Positions 5,097 to 5,194 of a DNA stretch of 5,194 nt are shown here, piece by piece. The number at the start of each line of letters is the position of its first letter. Positions within the stretch are counted from its first letter, which is position 1. This DNA is from Flavobacteriaceae bacterium (GTDB taxonomy: Bacteria; Bacteroidota; Bacteroidia; Flavobacteriales; Flavobacteriaceae). The notes beneath the pieces are model-generated. The model ran no database searches and was not told the origin of the DNA. It was given only the letters and a program-made list of their open reading frames with translations. Position numbers and translations under genes: made by a program. The stretch lies in assembly GCA_023301205.1 (NCBI GenBank), contig JALZVC010000092.1, positions 1 through 5,194 of the forward strand. The letters are read 5' to 3'.

Positions 5097-5194
5097 GTAC
5101 TATAAAAAAGTAAAGTTTAGCAAACACAAGTATGCGTTACTTATTTGTACGTAATAAAGCTATAAAGGTTACAAAATTTAAAGTTTTTTTTGCT

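Noticed and set aside
5097..5194. Promoter or terminator upstream of rpoD
   Set aside because: Only one-mismatch -7-like strings and a T-rich run at 5184-5191 are seen; no hairpin precedes the T-run and the rest of the upstream region is outside the window.

Overview
The window looks like a chromosomal segment of a marine-type Flavobacteriaceae (Bacteroidota). The evidence is low G+C, A-rich sequence in front of start codons with no clear Shine-Dalgarno motifs, a 287-residue primary sigma factor lacking region 1.1, and housekeeping proteins with a flavobacterial character. Genus cannot be settled from the sequence alone; similarity to Dokdonia-like lineages is only an impression. No tRNA, rRNA, insertion sequence, phage gene or CRISPR array is visible.

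Layout. Positions 1-132 (minus) hold the start of a lipoprotein gene cut by the window edge. Next come a spacer with a perfect 16-nt dyad and a small DUF202 membrane protein gene (330-578, minus). On the plus strand, a conserved protein of unknown function with an SH3-like N-terminus (724-1257) lies 15 nt upstream of a Bax inhibitor-1/YccA family membrane protein (1273-1992), so the two probably share a transcript. A strong intrinsic terminator ends this unit, and its T-tract runs directly into the ATG of a membrane-anchored M90 (MtfA-like) zinc peptidase (2061-2903, plus). That gene converges, with only 13 nt between stop codons, on a minus-strand block read right to left: rpoD (5096-4233), a strong intrinsic terminator (about 4098-4070), a stand-alone BLUF blue-light photoreceptor (3983-3573), and rpe (3576-2917).

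Function. The most interesting arrangement is the BLUF-rpe pair. The BLUF stop codon and the rpe start codon overlap as ATGA, so a blue-light flavin sensor with no output domain is probably translated together with a pentose-phosphate enzyme. The sensor keeps the flavin-network residues Tyr6, Asn30 and Gln48. It carries Tyr and Ser where the well-studied proteins have the signalling Trp and Met (PixD W91/M93). A 30-nt AT-rich inverted repeat lies just upstream of the BLUF gene. Other points of interest are the terminator abutting the peptidase start codon, a Bax inhibitor-1 homologue apparently lacking the di-aspartate pH/calcium sensor, and a roughly 135-nt stretch between the rpoD stop and its terminator that could hold a small ORF or a 3'-derived RNA.
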